Notes: generated from the sequence alone by a model not told the origin. Numbered from the stretch's first letter, positions 1 through 8,974 are shown. The stretch: 19,820 bases of DNA from Candidatus Cloacimonadota bacterium (GCA_023230175.1 JALNXV010000019.1:1-19820); one strand, 5' to 3'. Numbers and translations: made by a program.

Positions 1-217
1 AACTTCTTAAGAAAAAAATAATATTAAAGCTGATTTTGATATAGAAAAAACTTCCCTTAAAGCACAAATGAAATTAGCTGACAAATTAAATTCTACTTAT
101 ACAATTATTATTGGTGAAGACGAAATGAAAAACAATGAATTTACTATTAGAAATATGCTCAATGGTAGCCAACAATCAATTAATTTTGACAATATTAAGG
201 CACTTCTTGAATTATAA
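1..217 (+). CDS. hisS: Histidine-tRNA ligase, C-terminal part (5' end outside window)
   Basis: This is the end of histidyl-tRNA synthetase, which charges tRNA(His) in the cytoplasm. The frame open from base 11 to the TAA at 215-217 reads as the class IIa anticodon-binding domain. It shows the family pattern of a basic SLKAQMKLADK helix, then a TIIIGEDE strand, then a FTIRNM strand and a final short helix ending LLEL. In this frame a TAA lies at 8-10, just before a run of seven A (12-18). The expected upstream residues (LLKK) are readable only in the next frame (3, 6, 9...), so the gene appears frameshifted at the A-run by +1 or -2. Only about ten bases of upstream sequence support this, so an assembly error is possible. 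It converges on the minus-strand gene ending at 221, with three bases between the stop codons. Confidence 0.8.
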
Positions 218-220
218 TGA

Positions 221-2569
221 TTATTTCTTAAATTTTTTATCTATCCATTTTTCACACATAGATTTTAGAGTAATATATTCTATTGGTTTTGATAAATAAT
301 CGTCCATTCCTACATTAAGACATTTTTCCTTATCACCAACCATCACATGAGCAGTTAAAGCAATAATCGGCACAAATACATTTAATTTTCTTTGCAAACC
401 CTTAATTATCTTAGTAGCTTCATATCCGTCCATAATAGGCATCTGTATATCCATCAAAATTATATCAATAGGATTTTCTTTAAATACTTTAATTGCAATT
501 TCACCATTCTCAGCTGTAAATAATTTCCAATTAGTAGAGTGTAACATTTCAATGATAAGAGCTCTATTTACATAACTATCTTCTACAAGTAATATATTTA
601 TATCTTCATTATTATGGACAGTATTGCTTTTAGTAGGAAAAGAATCTCTTTCATATTCTTTATCTTTTGCATCATTTTTTAATTGTATATTTATCTTTCG
701 ATTTTCATCATTATACAAAATCAAATTCTCTTTGTTCTCTTCTCTAATTATTGATATTATTTTATCAATTCGATTATTATCTTTAACAATTGGTGCCGAG
801 TTTATATTTACTAAAACTCTTTTATTCTCTGAAGACAAAGAACCATTATTAGCACTTTGAATTTCAAAATTAGCTTTAATTGCTTTTTTTGAAGTCATAA
901 TTGTATGTAAATTATCGTTATATTGACATTTATAATCTTCACTAATCCAATTAATCAAATCTTTTCCTATCAAATCATCATACTTCTTAATTTCCAATAA
1001 TTTAAATAAAATCTGAGAAGCAAATATGATTTTACCTGTTGAATCTGTTACACAAATTGCATCAGGAGAAGCATTGATTAATGAATGATACATTTGAAGT
1101 GTATCAGTAAGTCTATTTTCTAATAATTTTCTGTCATTTATATCAAAATTAACTCCTCGAATTCCTATACATACATCATCTGAATAAATTTTTCGACATA
1201 CATGACTAAACCATTTAACATCTCCGTTTTTATGAACAAATCTAATGTCTATATGATTTTCATGTTGCTTGGGAAGACAATCGTGATAACCAAACATATC
1301 TCTATCTTCAAAATATACAATTTCTTTCATTAAATCTTTTTGATCTAAAAATTCTTTAGCAGTATAACCAATTACCTTTTCACAGGAAGGAGAAACATAC
1401 TTTAAAGAACCATAATTATCTATCCAAAATTCCCAACTATAAGTATGTTCAGATATTGCTTTTAATTCATTTTTATTATTTAATAGTTCAATATTTTGCT
1501 TATTATATTCTAATAATAACGAGGCAAATTTTCTAAACTCATTACCTTTAATTTTTTTTAATTCGATTTCATCAAAACTGAAATTTTTGATTGCCGTAGT
1601 TAAATAACTCAATGGATTAAAGATATTTTTTGAAAAGAATACAAATAAATAAAATAACACAAAAATTAGTAATAAATATACTACTACTAACAAACTTAAA
1701 ATTCTATATTGTTTAGTTAATTGAGTATCAATATAATTTGAAATTACAATTTCTTCTTTAAATACAATTTGCTTGATTTCATCGCGGAATTTTAAAATTA
1801 ACTCATCATTATTCTGTAAAGAACGTGTTACTTCATCCAAAGAGAATGAAAACAACTCATCCATTAAGATATAAGCTTCATTCTCTTTTATTTTTTCTAT
1901 CGACTGTGCTGTCTCTTCTGAAAGACTAAAAGAAGGAGAATTTAAAACAATTTTTAATGTATTAAATGCTTTATTAAATAATAAAAATAGAATTTGAGAA
2001 TCATAATCATCAAAGTTTACATTCTCAAGATAATAGGTAAATTGTTCAAAATTATATTCTAAATTATTAAAATCATAAATTGATAATATTCTTGCTCCAA
2101 TTCCTCTTGTTGTAGGCATATCAATTGAATAAGCGTATAATTCTGATTTTTCACCGATAAATCTTACATAATCCATATATATTGCATTTGGAGCTTTGTT
2201 AATAGTATTTATTCTAAGATTTACTAAGTCGTCTTTTAAATCTGTATATTGTTTAAATAAAACATTACTTATTTTTTTCTTAGCATTTTTTTTTATTATC
2301 TCATCAATACTTATATCTGTCGTATTGTATAAAATATCTTTATACAAAATGGGGTTTATAAATATTTGATTTTTCTCATTCGTCAAACACAATAATATTT
2401 CATCAATACGTTGCAATCTTAAAAAAGAATTTTTTGAATAATCAATATATCTAAAAGTTTTAATACCATCAACTATAATAAAAGTCAAAAAAATAAATAT
2501 TGTAAAAAAAAGTACAAATAAACTTAATGACAAAAATGATTGTAATGAAAATTCATTTTCTCTTTTCAC
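221..2569 (-). CDS. Membrane PAS-PAS-receiver protein lacking a histidine kinase core
   Basis: This 782-residue protein looks like a hybrid sensor kinase without its kinase. It has a membrane segment at about 11-33, a long extracytoplasmic region of about 250 residues that I do not recognise, and a second membrane segment at about 288-311. A short juxtamembrane helix leads to PAS domain 1 (about 368-480, with a PAC-like GVNFDINDRK end) and PAS domain 2 (about 487-608). A charged, low-complexity linker leads to a complete receiver domain (about 657-778). The receiver keeps E663/D664, the phospho-acceptor D707 in LMDIQMP, T739 and K761. No H-box, N-box or G-boxes are present, so it cannot autophosphorylate by the usual route. 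The start is GTG at 2567-2569 with AAGAGA about 8 bases upstream. It begins 8 bases after the stop of the upstream hybrid kinase, so the two are surely co-transcribed. Inference: its receiver takes phosphate from that kinase or a phosphotransfer protein. Confidence 0.85.
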   Translation of the reverse strand: MKRENEFSLQSFLSLSLFVLFFTIFIFLTFIIVDGIKTFRYIDYSKNSFLRLQRIDEILLCLTNEKNQIFINPILYKDILYNTTDISIDEIIKKNAKKKISNVLFKQYTDLKDDLVNLRINTINKAPNAIYMDYVRFIGEKSELYAYSIDMPTTRGIGARILSIYDFNNLEYNFEQFTYYLENVNFDDYDSQILFLLFNKAFNTLKIVLNSPSFSLSEETAQSIEKIKENEAYILMDELFSFSLDEVTRSLQNNDELILKFRDEIKQIVFKEEIVISNYIDTQLTKQYRILSLLVVVYLLLIFVLFYLFVFFSKNIFNPLSYLTTAIKNFSFDEIELKKIKGNEFRKFASLLLEYNKQNIELLNNKNELKAISEHTYSWEFWIDNYGSLKYVSPSCEKVIGYTAKEFLDQKDLMKEIVYFEDRDMFGYHDCLPKQHENHIDIRFVHKNGDVKWFSHVCRKIYSDDVCIGIRGVNFDINDRKLLENRLTDTLQMYHSLINASPDAICVTDSTGKIIFASQILFKLLEIKKYDDLIGKDLINWISEDYKCQYNDNLHTIMTSKKAIKANFEIQSANNGSLSSENKRVLVNINSAPIVKDNNRIDKIISIIREENKENLILYNDENRKINIQLKNDAKDKEYERDSFPTKSNTVHNNEDINILLVEDSYVNRALIIEMLHSTNWKLFTAENGEIAIKVFKENPIDIILMDIQMPIMDGYEATKIIKGLQRKLNVFVPIIALTAHVMVGDKEKCLNVGMDDYLSKPIEYITLKSMCEKWIDKKFKK

Positions 2570-2577
2570 AATGTCTC

Positions 2578-4839
2578 TTAAATATTTATATTATTTTTTA
2601 TTGTCAAAATTAATTTATCCAATGTAAAAGGTTTTTGAATAAAAGCAGTTGCTCCAGCTTGTAAAACTTCATCAACCCTCTCATCTTGTTTAAAACCACT
2701 CGCTAAAATCACTTTAACATCAGGATTATCTTCTTTTATAACATAAAAAACTTCTTTGCCTGATTTCTTCGGCATAATCATATCTAAAATTACAAATTTT
2801 ATCTGATCTTTTAATTCAAAATATCTTTCTATACCATTATCTCCATCAACAGCCATTTCAACATTATAACCAATTATCTCTAACATTTCTTTTGCAGTAT
2901 TTCTGACTAAAGGTTCATCATCAATAATTAACACTAAACCTCTATCAGCAAATACTTTATCACTCTCTTTCACTATCTCTACAACAGGATCTTGAGCAAA
3001 AACAGGGAAATAAAGATGAAATGTAGTTCCTAAATCTATCTCTGAATAAACATCTATGAAACCTTTATGTTCCTTTACAATATTATAAACCATTGTTAAA
3101 CCTAATCCTGTTCCTTTGTCTTTACCTTTAGTTGTAAAAAACGGTTCAAATATCTTTGATAAAACAGATTGATTCATACCTACTCCGGTGTCTCCAATTT
3201 GAATCTTCCAATAGAATTCTTCAGTTGCTTCTTGATGTTGACCAATAAAAATAGGATCAGTTTTTATATAATCTAATGCTAAAGAAAGAACATTTTCTTT
3301 ATCAGAACTTACTTTTCTCATCATAGTCATAGCATGATATGCATTTATACATAAATTCAATAAAATTTGTTCAATATGAGACAATGACCCCCAAACAATT
3401 GCCTTCTGATCAGCAAAGCTTGAATTAATAACTATTTTTCTATCAAATGTGTTTTGGCATATTTTTATCACATTTCTTAATGCAATATTTAAATCAATTG
3501 CACTAAAATCAATATCTTGTTTTCGAGATAAACTCAATAATTGCTGAACTAAATCTGTAGCTCGATTAGAACTATTATCAAGAATTTCCATATAAGAAGC
3601 CATTCTTTCAGGTTCTATAATCTTATCTTTATGAAACTTATGCTTCATTATTGATAAAGTACCGACAATTCCGTTTAAGATATTATTAAAATCATGAGCT
3701 AGGCCTCCGGCGAGGGTACCAACTGTTTCCATTTTTTGAGCTTGTATTAATTGAGTTTCCTTTTTCTTAATTTCTGTTACGTCATCAATTCTAACTACTA
3801 TACTCATTTCATTATCTACCATTAAAGGATAAAGAAAAACATCAACAATGAATTGGTCATTAAAATATTGAGAAGACAAATAAACTATACTTTTATTCAT
3901 TCTAACTATATTTATATGTATCTGCATATTGTTAAAATACTTTTCTACTAAAGAAAATGGTTGCCCCAAAATTTCTTTCTCACTAATTCCTGTATAATTT
4001 TTTGCTGCCTTATTCCATAAAGTTATCTTATTATTATTATCTAAAGCAAATAAAATTGATGGCATAGCTTGTAAAATACTTTGTAAATAATTCCTGGTCT
4101 TACTTAATTCTGATTCTAATAAATCTCTATCTCTATCTCTTTTCAAAATTGAGTTTAATAAATAATTAAACCCATTATACATCAGTTTAATTTCATTTTC
4201 TTTATTGTAGGTTGTCTTTAAAGTAAAATCATGAGTTTCAGCTACTTTTACAACAAACTCAACTAATTTAAATACAGGGCTTAAAAACTTTTTTGAAATA
4301 ATAAAATAAATAATCATTATTGTAATGAAGGTATAAACAAATAACATCAAGGCTAATTCTACAGCCCTTGAAACCTGTTCTCTAAACGCAAAATAATCAG
4401 TATAAAAGATTTCTAAATGCCCAATTCTTCTTCTATCGAAAAAAATATCTAATGTTCGAGAATGAATATCATCTTGATTAATTCTTAACTGATATGGAGT
4501 ATCCACTCTTTGAGTTTGATGAATAATTCGCTTCTCTTTATAATTTTCTTTCACCATTCCCATTGAAAATTCATATTCATTATAAACATTTACTGCAACA
4601 AAAATATCTTGTTGTAATAAGCCTTCTGAAAGCTCTTCAATTTCTCGTAAATCAAAATTCCAAAGAGGTAACTTATAAGCTTTTTCAATAAATCTTAATG
4701 TATGATCTATATTTCTTTTTAAATTATCATCTGTAGTCCTTTTTGAATCTAATGAAAAAATAAGTAAAGCTATAGCTGATAAAATCAAAAATACAATAAT
4801 TAAAGCAATAATAATCTGATTCAATAAAACTTTTTTCAC
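2578..4839 (-). CDS. Hybrid sensor histidine kinase (PAS-HisKA-HATPase-receiver)
   Basis: This 753-residue inner-membrane hybrid kinase has a membrane segment at about 8-29 and a periplasmic sensor of about 130 residues with a KLPLWNFD motif near 57-63. A second membrane segment lies at about 161-181, followed by a HAMP-like linker (about 183-240) and a PAS domain (about 246-358). The dimerisation/phosphoacceptor helix carries H382 in GGLAHDFNNIL. The ATPase domain has the N-box around N499, G1 DTGVGM at 550-555, the F-box FEPFFTT and G2 GTGLGL. A C-terminal receiver (about 635-750) has D640/D641, phospho-acceptor D686 in ILDMIMP, S714 in place of the usual Thr, and K736. All catalytic parts are present. 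The start is GTG at 4837-4839 with GAGG five bases upstream; an overlapping ATG is out of frame and immediately followed by TGA. It has its own promoter candidate and is the first gene of the pair with the PAS-receiver protein. The ligand and the output are unknown. Confidence 0.93.
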   Translation of the reverse strand: MKKVLLNQIIIALIIVFLILSAIALLIFSLDSKRTTDDNLKRNIDHTLRFIEKAYKLPLWNFDLREIEELSEGLLQQDIFVAVNVYNEYEFSMGMVKENYKEKRIIHQTQRVDTPYQLRINQDDIHSRTLDIFFDRRRIGHLEIFYTDYFAFREQVSRAVELALMLFVYTFITIMIIYFIISKKFLSPVFKLVEFVVKVAETHDFTLKTTYNKENEIKLMYNGFNYLLNSILKRDRDRDLLESELSKTRNYLQSILQAMPSILFALDNNNKITLWNKAAKNYTGISEKEILGQPFSLVEKYFNNMQIHINIVRMNKSIVYLSSQYFNDQFIVDVFLYPLMVDNEMSIVVRIDDVTEIKKKETQLIQAQKMETVGTLAGGLAHDFNNILNGIVGTLSIMKHKFHKDKIIEPERMASYMEILDNSSNRATDLVQQLLSLSRKQDIDFSAIDLNIALRNVIKICQNTFDRKIVINSSFADQKAIVWGSLSHIEQILLNLCINAYHAMTMMRKVSSDKENVLSLALDYIKTDPIFIGQHQEATEEFYWKIQIGDTGVGMNQSVLSKIFEPFFTTKGKDKGTGLGLTMVYNIVKEHKGFIDVYSEIDLGTTFHLYFPVFAQDPVVEIVKESDKVFADRGLVLIIDDEPLVRNTAKEMLEIIGYNVEMAVDGDNGIERYFELKDQIKFVILDMIMPKKSGKEVFYVIKEDNPDVKVILASGFKQDERVDEVLQAGATAFIQKPFTLDKLILTIKNNINI

Positions 4840-4852
4840 ATTAACCTCACAT

Positions 4853-4879
4853 ATATCATATTACTTAACGATATGATAT
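4853..4879. promoter_or_regulatory. Inverted repeat over the -10/start region of the kinase gene (possible operator)
   Basis: ATATCATA at 4853-4860 and TATGATAT at 4872-4879 are perfect 8-base inverted arms around an 11-base spacer. The right arm overlaps the proposed -10 element (4868-4873) and the left arm falls at the expected transcription start. This is where a repressor dimer would block initiation. In RNA it could instead form a weak 5' hairpin near the GAGG site. AT-rich sequence makes such repeats by chance, so the role is inferred from position only. Confidence 0.35.
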
Positions 4880-4896
4880 TCAAGATTAATTGTCAA
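4868..4896 (-). promoter_or_regulatory. Sigma70-type promoter for the hybrid kinase operon
   Basis: Read on the minus strand, a perfect -35 TTGACA (4891-4896) is followed by a 17-base spacer and TATCGT (4868-4873, four of six matches). The predicted transcript start is near 4861, about 20 bases before the GTG start codon at 4839. It lies between the peptidase stop and the kinase start, as expected for a separate transcription unit. Confidence 0.5.
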
Positions 4897-4909
4897 TGTT
4901 TTTTTGAAA

Positions 4910-4936
4910 ATTATCTTTAAATATATTTAAGATAAT
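4910..4936. repeat. AT-only palindrome between the peptidase and kinase genes
   Basis: ATTATCTT (4910-4917) and AAGATAAT (4929-4936) are perfect inverted arms, and the 11 bases between them are also nearly self-complementary. It lies about 55 bases past the peptidase stop and just upstream of the kinase -35 element. It could be a weak terminator for the peptidase transcript or a protein-binding site for the kinase promoter. With only two G:C pairs in the stem and no T-run placed to favour termination, neither role is established. Confidence 0.35.
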
Positions 4937-4990
4937 GATATTTAAAGAGTTACAAACTAATCAATTATTTATGTCTCAAACATAAGAATA

Positions 4991-7900
4991 TTATTTTAAA
5001 ATTATAAACTTATCTGTTATCGATACACTACCCTCAGCGTCTATAGATTTAGCTTGAATTGTATAAAAATATGTATTATTTGCAAGTTTATCGCCATCAA
5101 TATCTTTTCCATTCCAAAAAATCTGATTATAACCAGTTTTATGCCCCAATGATTTTAGAGTTTGTATCTTTCTGCCGGTTATGGTAAAAATGTTTATTAT
5201 TATATCTGCATTATGAGATAAATCGAAAGTAAAATACCCATCTTGCTTTATTGGATTTGGATAAACTAATGCATTTTGAATCTTTATCGGTACTTTTTCT
5301 GTTGTTACAAACCACGTCTCAGAGATTGACACTTCATTGAAATTATCGTAAGCAATCAATTGTAGATTATGCATACCCGGTTCTAACCCTACAAGTTGCC
5401 ATACTAAAGTACCTGAAGTATAACTGTCAATATCATAAATAAATCCTTCGGTTACTACTAAAGGTTCATTATTATCAATTACAACCAATATATTATGGCC
5501 GGATTTACCTAAAACATTGATACCGTTTTCATCTGAAATCTTTGCAATCAATGATGGATTTGGAGAAACTATATCGCCGGGAACAAAATCCAAATTATCA
5601 ACATATAACTCAATGTTTGGCTTACCATCATTTTCTACAGCTATTGCTTCATCAATAAAATTTAAATTTAATCTTTTATTAATATATGTTTTATTATTGA
5701 TACTGTCAACAGTAAATGATATTATCTTACCATTATCTCCAATATATGCGTCATCCGGTACTATAAAACTTGAAGTATATTGTCCTGCACTAAGAGTTGA
5801 TATACCATTAAACAAAGGTAAATTATCTTTAGTTATATATTCTTCGGTTGATGAAGCACCATCCGGTGATGTAAGTATATATTTTTGCCCACTGTCATAT
5901 ACAAAACTTTGCACTGATTTATGTAAATTTATTTCTCCAAAATCGCCCTCAAAATTCACTATTTGTCTTTGTCTTAAAGTATCTGATTCCGGATTTATTA
6001 AAATATTTTCACTTACTATTGGATACTTAGCTTTTAAAAATGGATCTCCTAAGATATTATATTTTTTATTATTTGTTGGAGAATTTGTTCTTAATTTTGC
6101 ATACAACAATCCTTCTCCGACACTTTTCTGTAAATTAATTACTTCATCAAAATATATTTTAAAAAGATTAGAATTAGTTGATCCCATTGATGTTCTTGTT
6201 GCTCCAATAGAAATTATTGACCCGGCATTTTTAAGCATTAATAAGTCTTCAGTAAGAGAATTATAATTAGGATTATCATATTCACCTACATTACATGATG
6301 CAGCTACAAAAATAGGATACCTCTGATAATTTGTTAACGAAGGTAAATCAGTATTTCCTCTAAAATATTTCTCATCTCCAAGATTATCATAAGCCCCATG
6401 CCCATTATAATACCAATACAATCTCCCCTCATTGATTTTATTAATTAAGAGATTTCTTACTTGTGGCTTCCTTCTAAATGCGTCCATTTCAAATTCCATA
6501 GCTAATAACTTATCAATCATAATATTATCTTCTATCAAGTTAGCAGTTAATTGGCATGCATCTGTATGTGAATGTTCATCATTACCACTATTACCAATAT
6601 GATCATCTGCAATTATCTGAAATTGATATTGCCACAAACCTGGTTTTGGATTAATAAAATAATCTTCCAATTTGTCAATATAATTGTTTAATTCTTGCAC
6701 ATTCTTTGCCGGTATTCTACCAATTATTATCTCAGGGCTAGCAGACTGTGTTAAATGAGCATAATAGTCATCTGTGGTATTAATGTTATGATCAGGATCT
6801 AATGAATAGGTATTAACTTGATTAGTAATTAAGAAATTTTTTGTAACTGATTTTCCATAGAAATTCCTGTAATCAAGTGTACCTGCACCAATTAATAGAG
6901 CACCTAAGGGTTTAGGTTCCGGACAATTAAATTGTAAATATTGCAAATAATTTCTAATTGCGATTGGGTCAGGGTGACCTCCTGAAAAATTATCAAATAC
7001 ACTTTGTTGATTAACTAACAAAGTATTATATTGATAACTATCTTGATAAATCTGACTCATTCTATTCGCGCCATCAATAAACTCATCAGCATAAATAATT
7101 AAGACATTATGTTGTGGTGCATCATCATCCAATATTTGTAAACTTTTTTGTTCAATATTTAATGGTTGTAAATAATCATTATCAGAACACACAAAAAACT
7201 TTGTATTATCATCTCCGTTTCCAATAAAGTAGTTATCTGTTACACTCAAAGATTTTACATCATTAAAAGCATTTACTTGATATGCTCTAACACTTTGATT
7301 TTGAGGATTATCAAAAATATATTTAACTCTTAAATTATCATCATCCTTATGATTTAAAAATGACAGAGTTTGATTATTTTTAACTAAAGTCTGATACCAT
7401 TGTATATTAAAATATTTTAAATATATATTTTTCCCTGTATTTTTTTGAAAACTAATTGTATTAATTCCGGAGCTAAAAAAATCTCCGTTATTTATCCTTT
7501 TAATCATAGAAGTACCGGAAAAGTTAAAAGACATTATTTGTTCATTACCTGCTTTTACACTAACTCTTTTGCTCGAAGAATCATTACCTTGTAACACTAT
7601 TTCTAAAATCTGATCCTCAGTATTAACTAAATTATTTAATGAAACATCAAAAGTATATTCAGAGTATACAACACCGGACATTAACAAAGTAAACCAATTA
7701 AATCCATGAATATCTCTTCTAATATTAGCTTCCTCATAATGAGTTACTATTCTACCGTAATCTCTTACAATCTCGGAATTTATGAAATTTGATTGTTGCA
7801 TTCTACTTGGTGGATTATTATTATCAGAGCCCCAAGTTAACCAATAAACCCCGTTTTGTGAATATGGATTAAAATAATGATAGTCGCCTAATTCATCAAA

Positions 7901-8893
7901 TACAATATTTGATGATGTTCCTGTATAACTTGCTAATGGAAGATTTTTACCTAACCCATCTCTTGATTGAGCATAAAAAATCACTTTATCCCCAACATCA
8001 AAAGAACCATCTTCTTCTCCTGTCACAAGTATAGGTATTTCTGAAAAAGGCAGTCCCGGTTCAGTATAATAATTAGGAAGCATAGCTCCACCCGTAGAAA
8101 ATATTCTAAGTGTTCTTGGATCTATATCTGCTAAAGGTAACTGATTTAAAAAATCTCTATCTAAAACATAGATACCTTCATTATTAATTTCCATTTTATA
8201 CCAAATTGGAAATCTTGAAAAACGAGAAGTATAGAAATCTTTTTCTCTCTTTTGTTTAAAACTTAATCCATACTTATTATTGACAATAAAATCCTTAAAC
8301 AACCCGTTACTTTCATCAGAAAAACTCTTTGGAAAATCACCTCTAATATTTACATTTAAAACTATTTTTTCAGGATAATTTAATTGCTTAAAGGTCCTAT
8401 CATAAACTATCGGATTGATAATAACAGAGATTATATCATAATAATTTAATGACTGCTTAGGAGAAATTGTATAAAGATTTCTTTTTTGATTATATTTTAG
8501 CTCATCAACAATATACTCTGTAATGATTTCAGGATTATTAATATCTCCATCTTTAAAGATTTCTTTTTGAGTAATAATTGGAACTATTTCGTTATCAATT
8601 TTAACAGTTTTATGATTAAAACTATTCATAGAAAAATCAATCGATCCATTCTCCGGAACTGCAAAATCCAACTTAATTACAGGAATATTCGGAGCTCCTG
8701 CGTCATCTATAGAAACTCCCTTTTTTAAAAATATACTCGTAAATTGATCATTTTTTGTGACTTTAACATCATCTAATAAAATCTCAATCTTAATAAATTC
8801 AGGCGTTTCTTCAAGAATATTTAAGTCATAAGCATAAAAACTTGAAAATAAAATAATCATCATAAAACTGAGTAATGAAATCTTTTTTATCAT
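4991..8893 (-). CDS. C25-family (gingipain/PorU-type) cysteine peptidase with type IX secretion-like C-terminal domain
   Basis: This is a very large secreted protein, 1300 residues from the start chosen here. ATG at 8891-8893 has GGAGG five bases upstream; an in-frame TTG at 8905 is only part of that site. The N-terminus (MIKKISLLSFMMIILFSSFYAYD) is a signal peptide. A prodomain-like half of about 590 residues follows. The C25 peptidase fold spans about residues 595-955, with the catalytic dyad at His832 in NGHGAYD and Cys867 in AASCNVGEYD. Beta-rich Ig-like segments come next. The last ~90 residues start with LVYPNP, continue with IFTITGRKI and NGKDIDG, and end in the NNTYFYTI pattern of FlgD-like/type IX sorting domains. 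C25 proteins with such tails include PorU, the sortase of the type IX system, and gingipain-like cargo; I cannot tell which this is. No other secretion gene is in the window. It stands alone, with spacers of about 100 bases upstream and 150 bases downstream. Confidence 0.88.
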   Translation of the reverse strand: MIKKISLLSFMMIILFSSFYAYDLNILEETPEFIKIEILLDDVKVTKNDQFTSIFLKKGVSIDDAGAPNIPVIKLDFAVPENGSIDFSMNSFNHKTVKIDNEIVPIITQKEIFKDGDINNPEIITEYIVDELKYNQKRNLYTISPKQSLNYYDIISVIINPIVYDRTFKQLNYPEKIVLNVNIRGDFPKSFSDESNGLFKDFIVNNKYGLSFKQKREKDFYTSRFSRFPIWYKMEINNEGIYVLDRDFLNQLPLADIDPRTLRIFSTGGAMLPNYYTEPGLPFSEIPILVTGEEDGSFDVGDKVIFYAQSRDGLGKNLPLASYTGTSSNIVFDELGDYHYFNPYSQNGVYWLTWGSDNNNPPSRMQQSNFINSEIVRDYGRIVTHYEEANIRRDIHGFNWFTLLMSGVVYSEYTFDVSLNNLVNTEDQILEIVLQGNDSSSKRVSVKAGNEQIMSFNFSGTSMIKRINNGDFFSSGINTISFQKNTGKNIYLKYFNIQWYQTLVKNNQTLSFLNHKDDDNLRVKYIFDNPQNQSVRAYQVNAFNDVKSLSVTDNYFIGNGDDNTKFFVCSDNDYLQPLNIEQKSLQILDDDAPQHNVLIIYADEFIDGANRMSQIYQDSYQYNTLLVNQQSVFDNFSGGHPDPIAIRNYLQYLQFNCPEPKPLGALLIGAGTLDYRNFYGKSVTKNFLITNQVNTYSLDPDHNINTTDDYYAHLTQSASPEIIIGRIPAKNVQELNNYIDKLEDYFINPKPGLWQYQFQIIADDHIGNSGNDEHSHTDACQLTANLIEDNIMIDKLLAMEFEMDAFRRKPQVRNLLINKINEGRLYWYYNGHGAYDNLGDEKYFRGNTDLPSLTNYQRYPIFVAASCNVGEYDNPNYNSLTEDLLMLKNAGSIISIGATRTSMGSTNSNLFKIYFDEVINLQKSVGEGLLYAKLRTNSPTNNKKYNILGDPFLKAKYPIVSENILINPESDTLRQRQIVNFEGDFGEINLHKSVQSFVYDSGQKYILTSPDGASSTEEYITKDNLPLFNGISTLSAGQYTSSFIVPDDAYIGDNGKIISFTVDSINNKTYINKRLNLNFIDEAIAVENDGKPNIELYVDNLDFVPGDIVSPNPSLIAKISDENGINVLGKSGHNILVVIDNNEPLVVTEGFIYDIDSYTSGTLVWQLVGLEPGMHNLQLIAYDNFNEVSISETWFVTTEKVPIKIQNALVYPNPIKQDGYFTFDLSHNADIIINIFTITGRKIQTLKSLGHKTGYNQIFWNGKDIDGDKLANNTYFYTIQAKSIDAEGSVSITDKFIILK

Positions 8894-8898
8894 TAGTT

Positions 8899-8903
8899 CC
8901 TCC
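8899..8903 (-). promoter_or_regulatory. Shine-Dalgarno site deciding the peptidase start
   Basis: GGAGG on the minus strand lies five bases before ATG at 8891-8893. The upstream in-frame TTG at 8903-8905 overlaps it and cannot be the start, so the protein begins MIKKIS, directly at its signal peptide. Confidence 0.85.
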
Positions 8904-8948
8904 AAAAATCTCTAAAACTATAACATTAAAAACCTATAAACGCTTCAT

Positions 8949-8974
8949 ATAAAAATAATAAAAAATATTTTTAT
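8949..8974. repeat. AT-only inverted repeat between the hydrolase and peptidase genes
   Basis: ATAAAAATA (8949-8957) and TATTTTTAT (8966-8974) are perfect 9-base arms around an 8-base spacer. They lie 25 bases past the hydrolase stop and about 55 bases before the peptidase start. A weak terminator is possible, but the stem has no G:C pair and the local base composition favours chance formation. Confidence 0.25.

Noticed and set aside
4310..4400. The adjacent hybrid kinase as a degenerate copy of the PAS-receiver gene (tandem duplication)
   Set aside because: The two proteins differ in sensor domain, linker and receiver sequence, with no stretch of clear identity, so recent duplication is not supported.
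4969..4985. Six-base hairpin TTATGT/ACATAA just after the peptidase stop
   Set aside because: The stem is short, has a single G:C pair and no T-run, so I do not call it a terminator.
5517..6266. A 249-codon open frame on the plus strand inside the peptidase gene
   Set aside because: It is antisense to a well-supported C25 peptidase, has no recognisable motif and no ribosome site that stands out, and is a shadow of the real gene.
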